17,856 nucleotides of DNA from Oscillospiraceae bacterium. Its GTDB lineage: Bacteria; Bacillota; Clostridia; Oscillospirales; Acutalibacteraceae. The stretch covers positions 1 to 17,856 of the forward strand of contig JAHZCM010000009.1 in the NCBI GenBank assembly GCA_019422905.1. The letters run 5' to 3'. Of the stretch, positions 13,481 to 17,856 are shown one piece after another. The translations under genes and the position numbers were made by a program. Position 1 is the stretch's first letter. Every line of letters starts with the position of its first letter. Below the pieces are notes generated by a model. The model searched no databases. It saw nothing but the letters and a program-made list of their open reading frames with translations, and had not been told where the DNA came from.

Positions 13481-15280
13481 GTGAAAAAGGATAAGAAACA
13501 CACAAATATTCTGCGGTTTATACCGTTTACAAAGGGGCTTCGCCATCATTTCGTGCTGGCGCTCGCCGCTGTCATCGTGGCGGTCTTCGCAAACTACATG
13601 ACGCCGCAGGTCATCCGCGTCACCGTTGATTCCGTAATCAACGAATCGCCGTTTAACCTGCCCGCATTTTTGACCGCGTGGATCGAATCGCTCGGCGGGC
13701 GGGAATTCCTGCGCCGGAACATCCTGCTCTGCGCGCTGGCCTCGCTGCTTTTCGCGGTGCTTTCGGGCCTTTCTACATACGTTTCCCGCATGAACATGGC
13801 GAAGGGCTGCGAGGGCACGGTGACGAGGATCCGCGACACGCTGTTCTCCCACATCCAGCGGCTGCCCTACGCGTGGCATAATCTGAACCAGACCGGCGAC
13901 ATCATCCAGCGCTGCACGCAGGACGTGGATCTGATCCGCAACTTTATCAGCGACCAGATGCTGGAGCTCGTGCGCGTCGTTTTTCTGATTGTCATCTCGC
14001 TTGGGCTGATGTTTTCGATGAACGTACAGCTCGCGCTGATCGCGTTGGCCTTCATCCCGATCGTCGTGGGCTATTCGCTGATTTTCTTCGTGATCGTCGG
14101 CGACCGGTTCCGCGTGGCGGACGAGGCCGAGGGCACGCTGACCGCCATTGTGCAGGAAAACCTCACCGGCGTGCGCGTGGTGCGCGCGTTCGGGCGCGAG
14201 CAGTTTGAAAAGGACAAATTCAACAGGCAAAACGACCTGTTCTCCGACCTGTGGGTGCGGCTCGGCCATGTGATGGGCCTGAACTGGGGCCTGGGCGATC
14301 TGCTCTCCGGCCTGCAGGTCATCACGATCATGGCCGCCGGAATCTTCTTCGTCGTCAGCGATTCGATTACGGAGGGCGAATACCTCGCCTTCATCGCCTA
14401 CAACTCCATGCTCGTCTGGCCGACGCGCAGTCTGGGCCGCCTTTTGAGCGAGCTTTCCAAAACGGGTATCAGCTCGAAGCGTCTTTTTGAGATTCTCGAC
14501 GCGGAGGAGGAGCACGACGCGGAAAATCCCGTGGAGCCGCCGATGGACCGGGACATCGAATTCAAAAAAGTGAATTTCTCGTACGGCGCCTCCGGCGAGG
14601 TCCTCCACGACGTCAACATCCAGATCAAAGCCGGCACAACGCTGGGCATCCTCGGCTCCACCGGCAGCGGCAAGAGCACGCTGACCTATCTTTTGGACCG
14701 CCTGTACGAGCTGCCCGAGGGCTGCGGCGAAATCACGATCGGCGGCGTGGACATCCGCCAGATCTCCCTCTCCCATCTGCGCCGGAACATCGGCATCGTC
14801 CTGCAGGAGCCGTTCCTGTTCTCCAAGAGCTTTAAGGACAGCATTTCGGACGGCTCGGACCGTCATGACCTGGAAAGCGTACGGCAGTACGCGCGCCTCG
14901 CGGTCATCGACGATACGATCGACAGCTTTGCCGAAGGCTATGACACGCAGATCGGCGAGCGCGGCGTGACGATTTCCGGCGGCCAGAAGCAGCGCGTGGC
15001 GATTGCCCGCATGCTGATGCAGGATACGCCGATCAAGGTTTTTGACGATTCGCTCTCGGCCGTCGATATGGAGACCGACGCGAAAATCCGCGAGTCCATC
15101 AACAAAAACGTGCGCGGTACGACGATCATCATCGCGCACCGCATCACGACCATCATGAATGCCGACCAGATCATCGTCATGGATAAGGGCCGCGTCGTGC
15201 AGCAGGGCACGCACGAAACGCTCTCCAAAGAGGAAGGCATTTACAAACGCATCTATGACACCCAGCGCTCCGCGACCTAA
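13481..15280 (+). CDS. ABC exporter half-transporter with degenerate catalytic site
   Basis: A 599-residue type IV ABC exporter subunit: an N-terminal membrane domain with six helices (about 20-320) followed by an ATPase domain. Walker A GSTGSGKST is at 392-400, the Q-loop at VLQEP (440-444), a canonical signature ISGGQ at 498-502, Walker B ending D522 and the H-loop histidine H553. The residue after D522 is Asp (D523), where active ATPases have Glu. That replacement is known for one subunit of heterodimeric exporters such as TM287/288 or BmrC/D. Substrate unknown; drugs, lipids or peptides are typical. Start GTG at 13481 with GGAAAGG 10 nt upstream. The second subunit follows after 126 nt. 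Confidence 0.93.
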   Translation: MKKDKKHTNILRFIPFTKGLRHHFVLALAAVIVAVFANYMTPQVIRVTVDSVINESPFNLPAFLTAWIESLGGREFLRRNILLCALASLLFAVLSGLSTYVSRMNMAKGCEGTVTRIRDTLFSHIQRLPYAWHNLNQTGDIIQRCTQDVDLIRNFISDQMLELVRVVFLIVISLGLMFSMNVQLALIALAFIPIVVGYSLIFFVIVGDRFRVADEAEGTLTAIVQENLTGVRVVRAFGREQFEKDKFNRQNDLFSDLWVRLGHVMGLNWGLGDLLSGLQVITIMAAGIFFVVSDSITEGEYLAFIAYNSMLVWPTRSLGRLLSELSKTGISSKRLFEILDAEEEHDAENPVEPPMDRDIEFKKVNFSYGASGEVLHDVNIQIKAGTTLGILGSTGSGKSTLTYLLDRLYELPEGCGEITIGGVDIRQISLSHLRRNIGIVLQEPFLFSKSFKDSISDGSDRHDLESVRQYARLAVIDDTIDSFAEGYDTQIGERGVTISGGQKQRVAIARMLMQDTPIKVFDDSLSAVDMETDAKIRESINKNVRGTTIIIAHRITTIMNADQIIVMDKGRVVQQGTHETLSKEEGIYKRIYDTQRSAT

Positions 15281-15286
15281 CGCGGC

Positions 15287-15364
15287 GCCTTTGCGGGTCT
15301 CACAAACAGCGCCTTTTGCCCGCCGGCCGCAGGTGCGGGCCGGCTTTCCGCCCCGTGCAAAGGC
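15287..15364 (+). repeat. Nested stem-loops between the two ABC genes
   Basis: An outer pair GCCTTTGC (15287-15294) and GCAAAGGC (15357-15364) encloses a strong inner stem, GCCGGCCGC (15322-15330) with GCGGGCCGGC (15335-15344), one bulged G and a 4-nt loop. The inner stem is followed by only three T, so it is at most a weak terminator and may instead tune mRNA stability or subunit ratio. Confidence 0.6.
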
Positions 15365-15406
15365 ACAAGGCGTCTACCCCGCAGAAAGGTAATTGGTTTC
15401 AATTAT

Positions 15407-17215
15407 ATGAAGATAAAAAGCAAATCCCTTCAAACGTGGGCGAAGCTCCTTCCCTTCCTCTCCCCGTATAAAAAACACATGATCCTGATCGTGGCCATGA
15501 TGCTCGGGGGCGCGTGCATCGACATCATTCAGCCGCTTTTCTCCGGCTATGCCGTGGACCACTTCATCGAGCCGCGGACAACCGACGGCCTGCTCCAGTT
15601 CGTGCTCTTTTACGTCTTGCTGACCGTACTGATGACGCTTTCCACCATTTTGATGGCCGTCGTGGCGCTCAAGGTGGAGATGTATCTGGGCAGGGATTTG
15701 AAGCGCAAGCTGTTCGACCATTTGCAGACGCTCGACTTCTCGTATTACAACACCACGCCGGTCGGTACGATCATGGCCCGCGTGATGAGCGATACCAATA
15801 AAATTGGCAGCGTGCTTGCCTGGAGCCTCGTGGATGTTTTCTGGAGCGCCGCTTACGTCATCGGCTGCGTTTTCGTCATGCTCGCGATCAACTGGCGGCT
15901 CGCGCTGATCCTCGTCGCGATCATCCCGGTCATCGCTGTGCTCACGGTGGTTTTCCAGAAAAAAATTCTCGCCGTAAACCGCCGCGTCCGCGCGATCAAC
16001 GCAGAGGTCACCCGCCATTACAACGAGGGCATTTCCGGCGCGAAAACCTCCAAAACACTCGTGATCGAGGATAAGAACGATCAGGCGTTCCGCGCCGTAA
16101 CCGACGACATGCGCCGCACGACGATCCACTCGGTTTGGCTGAATGCCGTGTATGTCCCGATCATCGGCTTTCTGACCGCCATCGGCGTGGCGCTCGTGCT
16201 GACGAGCGGCGGCACGATGGTGCTCTTCGGCGACATCTCGGTCGGCGAGATGACCGTTTTTATCAACTACGCGCTGATCATTGCGGACCCCGTGCAGCAG
16301 CTTGCGCGCACGATCTCGAATTTCATCTCCACGCAGGCCAACATCGAGCGCGTTTCCGCGCTTTTGGAGCGCGAGCCGCTCATCACCGATACGCCGGAGG
16401 TCATCGAAAAATACGGCACCTCGTTTGAGCCGAAGCGCGAAAACTGGGAGCCGATCACCGGGCATATCACCTTCGACGACGTGACGTTCAAGTATTCGGA
16501 CGGCGTGGAAAACGTGCTCGAGCACTTCTCGCTCGATATCCCCGCCGGCACGACCGTCGCCATCGTCGGCGAAACCGGCGCGGGCAAAAGCACGCTTGTG
16601 AACCTCGCCTGCCGGTTCTTTGAGCCGACCGAGGGACGCATTCTGATCGACGGCAGGGACTACCGCGAGCGCTCGATGCTCTGGCTCCACTCGAGCATCG
16701 GCTACGTTTTGCAGACGCCGCATCTGTTCTCCGGCAGCGTGCGCGAAAACATTCGCTACGGCAGGCTTGACGCAACCGACGCGGAGGTGGAGGCCGCGGC
16801 TAAGCTCGTCAGCGCACACGACTGCATCATGCGCATGGATAAGGGCTACGACAGCGACGTCGGCGAGGGCGGCGACCAGCTCTCCACCGGCGAGAAGCAG
16901 CTCATTTCCTTCGCGCGCGCCGTGCTCGCCGATCCGCGCATTTTCGTGCTCGACGAGGCGACGGCTTCGATCGATACGAAAACCGAAGAGCTGATCCAGC
17001 ACGCGATCTCGACGCTGCTCGAGAACCGCACCTCGTTCCTGATTGCGCACCGCCTTTCGACGATCCGCCGCGCGGATCTGATTCTTGTTGTCCGCGGCGG
17101 CAAAATCATCGAGCAGGGCACGCACGAGGAGCTGCTTGAAAAGGGCGGCTACTACGCCGACCTGTACAACAAGCAGTTTGAGCAGGAAACGGCGGGCCGG
17201 GTGTTCTCGGAATAA
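15407..17215 (+). CDS. ABC exporter half-transporter, catalytic partner subunit
   Basis: A 602-residue type IV exporter subunit with six membrane helices (about 22-310) and a C-terminal ATPase. Walker A GETGAGKST is at 388-396, Q-loop glutamine Q436, Walker B FVLDE with catalytic E517, and H-loop H548. The signature reads LSTGE (492-496) instead of LSGGQ. Thus this subunit supplies the good Walker B, while its altered signature would face the partner's degenerate site; together they make one consensus and one degenerate ATP site. The ATG at 15407 is preceded by AAAGG at 17 nt, too far for a normal site, so initiation is either weak or depends on the upstream structure. Co-transcribed with the 13481 gene. 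Substrate not determinable. Confidence 0.93.
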   Translation: MKIKSKSLQTWAKLLPFLSPYKKHMILIVAMMLGGACIDIIQPLFSGYAVDHFIEPRTTDGLLQFVLFYVLLTVLMTLSTILMAVVALKVEMYLGRDLKRKLFDHLQTLDFSYYNTTPVGTIMARVMSDTNKIGSVLAWSLVDVFWSAAYVIGCVFVMLAINWRLALILVAIIPVIAVLTVVFQKKILAVNRRVRAINAEVTRHYNEGISGAKTSKTLVIEDKNDQAFRAVTDDMRRTTIHSVWLNAVYVPIIGFLTAIGVALVLTSGGTMVLFGDISVGEMTVFINYALIIADPVQQLARTISNFISTQANIERVSALLEREPLITDTPEVIEKYGTSFEPKRENWEPITGHITFDDVTFKYSDGVENVLEHFSLDIPAGTTVAIVGETGAGKSTLVNLACRFFEPTEGRILIDGRDYRERSMLWLHSSIGYVLQTPHLFSGSVRENIRYGRLDATDAEVEAAAKLVSAHDCIMRMDKGYDSDVGEGGDQLSTGEKQLISFARAVLADPRIFVLDEATASIDTKTEELIQHAISTLLENRTSFLIAHRLSTIRRADLILVVRGGKIIEQGTHEELLEKGGYYADLYNKQFEQETAGRVFSE

Positions 17216-17224
17216 GGGGCAACC

Positions 17225-17344
17225 ATGGAACAGAAAAAGCTAACCGTTTCCGGTATCTCCGCGATTTTATGGGGCTCGCCGTCTCCACGCCAAAAAACAG
17301 CTTCCAGCGGACCGGAGCATTCCATATTCCCGGTTAATCCGTAG
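17225..17344 (+). pseudogene. 39-codon ORF, possible N-terminal remnant of an alpha/beta hydrolase
   Basis: ATG at 17225 has AAGGGG 5 nt upstream, overlapping the end of the preceding ABC gene region. The peptide begins MEQKKLTVSGISAILWGSPS, which resembles the opening of small clostridial alpha/beta hydrolases (a LTVSGIPAILWGEPS-like strand pair before the first HG motif). It then loses similarity and stops at 17344, with no HG, GHSMG or other downstream hydrolase motif before the GNAT gene. I read it as the stub of a deleted gene, but a genuine small protein or chance similarity is possible. Confidence 0.35.
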
Positions 17345-17365
17345 CGGGCAGTTCAGGATGCCCGC
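17344..17365 (+). repeat. Short hairpin before the GNAT gene
   Basis: GCGGGCA (17344-17350) and TGCCCGC (17359-17365) form a 7-bp stem with an 8-nt loop. It ends 5 nt before AAGGAGG, the GNAT ribosome-binding site, and has no T-run. Confidence 0.45.
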
Positions 17366-17382
17366 CCCCTAAGGAGGATTTT

Positions 17383-17796
17383 ATGGAAGTCAAAATCAAC
17401 ACATTGACGCCGGAACTGTTTCTGGAATTATACGGCTCCGTCGGCTGGGAGCCGCCCGAAAGAGCACAGATTGAAGCCGCTCTGCAAAACACGCTCGTCA
17501 GCCTCACCGCGTATGACAGCGGCAACCCGGTTGGCATGCTGCGGGTTCTCGGGGATGGAGGCATGTCCTTTTACCTCAAGGATTTCGCCGTTCTGCCATC
17601 CCACCAGTCAAAAGGCGTCGGCTCCTTTTTGATAGACACAGCGGAAAGCTGTATCCGCAGCATGCTTTCCGAGGGCTGGGCTGTCAGTCTGGAGCTGATC
17701 AGCACAAAAGAAGCCGTACCGTTTTACAAGAAGAAAGGCTTTGAGGAACGCCCCTGCACATGGGACGGTCCGGGCATGTTCAAAATGCTGCGGTAA
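17383..17796 (+). CDS. GNAT-family N-acetyltransferase
   Basis: A 137-residue GNAT domain. The acetyl-CoA pyrophosphate-binding loop QSKGVG (75-80) follows the strand LKDFAVLP (65-72), and the C-terminal motif AVPFYKKKGFEE (111-122) carries the usual tyrosine region. It transfers an acetyl group from acetyl-CoA to an unidentified amine; small stand-alone proteins of this kind act on metabolites, antibiotics or protein N-termini. ATG at 17383 has a strong AAGGAGG site 5 nt upstream. It lies 167 nt after the second ABC gene with no clear terminator or promoter between, so co-transcription with the exporter is possible. The 60 nt after its stop show no terminator or gene. Confidence 0.9.
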   Translation: MEVKINTLTPELFLELYGSVGWEPPERAQIEAALQNTLVSLTAYDSGNPVGMLRVLGDGGMSFYLKDFAVLPSHQSKGVGSFLIDTAESCIRSMLSEGWAVSLELISTKEAVPFYKKKGFEERPCTWDGPGMFKMLR

Positions 17797-17856
17797 AAGA
17801 CTGCGCTGTTCGATAATAGATTTACCTGTCTAGTACAAAGCGGCTGAGCCGATGGA

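Noticed and set aside
13353..13484. Possible 43-codon leader peptide whose stop overlaps the ABC GTG start
   Set aside because: The overlap is suggestive of coupling, but no ribosome site precedes the GTG and the Arg/Gly-rich product looks like translated hairpin sequence.
13150..13503. 117-codon minus-strand frame in the trhA-ABC gap
   Set aside because: It crosses both divergent promoters and the leader hairpins, has no ribosome site and a composition unlike the real genes.
13346..15214. 622-codon open frame on the minus strand opposite the first ABC gene
   Set aside because: It is antisense to a clear ABC exporter, rich in His, Arg, Asp and Val with no recognisable domain, as expected from the GC-rich codon pattern of the true gene.
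15374..17125. 583-codon open frame on the minus strand opposite the second ABC gene
   Set aside because: Same situation: antisense shadow of a well-supported exporter gene, no motif and no ribosome site.
1..17856. CRISPR arrays, tRNA or rRNA genes, insertion sequences and prophage genes
   Set aside because: No regularly spaced direct repeats, cloverleaf-like segments, transposase, integrase or phage motifs were recognised by eye.
17797..17856. ATG close to the right edge as the start of another gene
   Set aside because: Only two bases of sequence follow it and no ribosome-binding site precedes it, so nothing can be supported.

Overview
The window looks like chromosomal DNA from a GC-rich Firmicute of the class Clostridia. 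The evidence is the Bacillus/Clostridium-type cluster pstA-holB-ricT-(ferredoxin)-trmN6-rsmI, a CD3324-like small HTH protein, an amidase of the clostridial YLSPS type, strong Shine-Dalgarno sites and several GTG starts. I found no rRNA, tRNA, CRISPR array, transposase or phage gene. Genus-level assignment is not possible from sequence reading alone.

Region 1 (1-5300, minus strand) is a housekeeping cluster read right to left: pstA/darA (c-di-AMP receptor), holB (DNA polymerase III delta'), ricT (PSP1/YaaT), a 2[4Fe-4S] ferredoxin, trmN6-like tRNA methyltransferase, rsmI (16S rRNA 2'-O-methyltransferase) and a stand-alone 5'-3' exonuclease. The cluster closes with a clear intrinsic terminator at 8-41. 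The ferredoxin has its own promoter and terminator, so it is a self-contained unit inside the cluster.

Region 2 (5377-6849) has a monocistronic zinc-ribbon/coiled-coil protein of unknown function on the plus strand. It converges on a dyad terminator with the next minus-strand operon. Region 3 (6847-9563, minus) is a three-gene set: membrane-anchored polysaccharide deacetylase, amidase_3 cell-wall hydrolase, and an AGCS-type sodium/amino-acid symporter that overlaps the amidase by GTGA. Together they suggest cell-wall turnover plus uptake of alanine or glycine.

Region 4 (9726-11199, minus) is a two-gene unit: a nucleotidyltransferase-like protein of unknown function overlapping a CD3324-like HTH protein. 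Its promoter lies inside a long dyad. Region 5 (11145-13199, minus) is trhA (hemolysin III/PAQR membrane protein) followed by an alpha/beta hydrolase with an unusual Ala/Glu/Pro-rich tail.

Region 6 (13265-17856, plus) begins with a good promoter and a long structured leader. It continues with two ABC exporter half-transporters whose motifs fit a heterodimer with one degenerate ATP site, then a 39-codon ORF resembling the N-terminus of a lost alpha/beta hydrolase, and a GNAT acetyltransferase. I saw no obviously new defence or mobile system. The best candidates for something undescribed are the zinc-ribbon coiled-coil orphan, the NTase-like/CD3324 pair with its dyad promoter, and the structured leader of the ABC genes.
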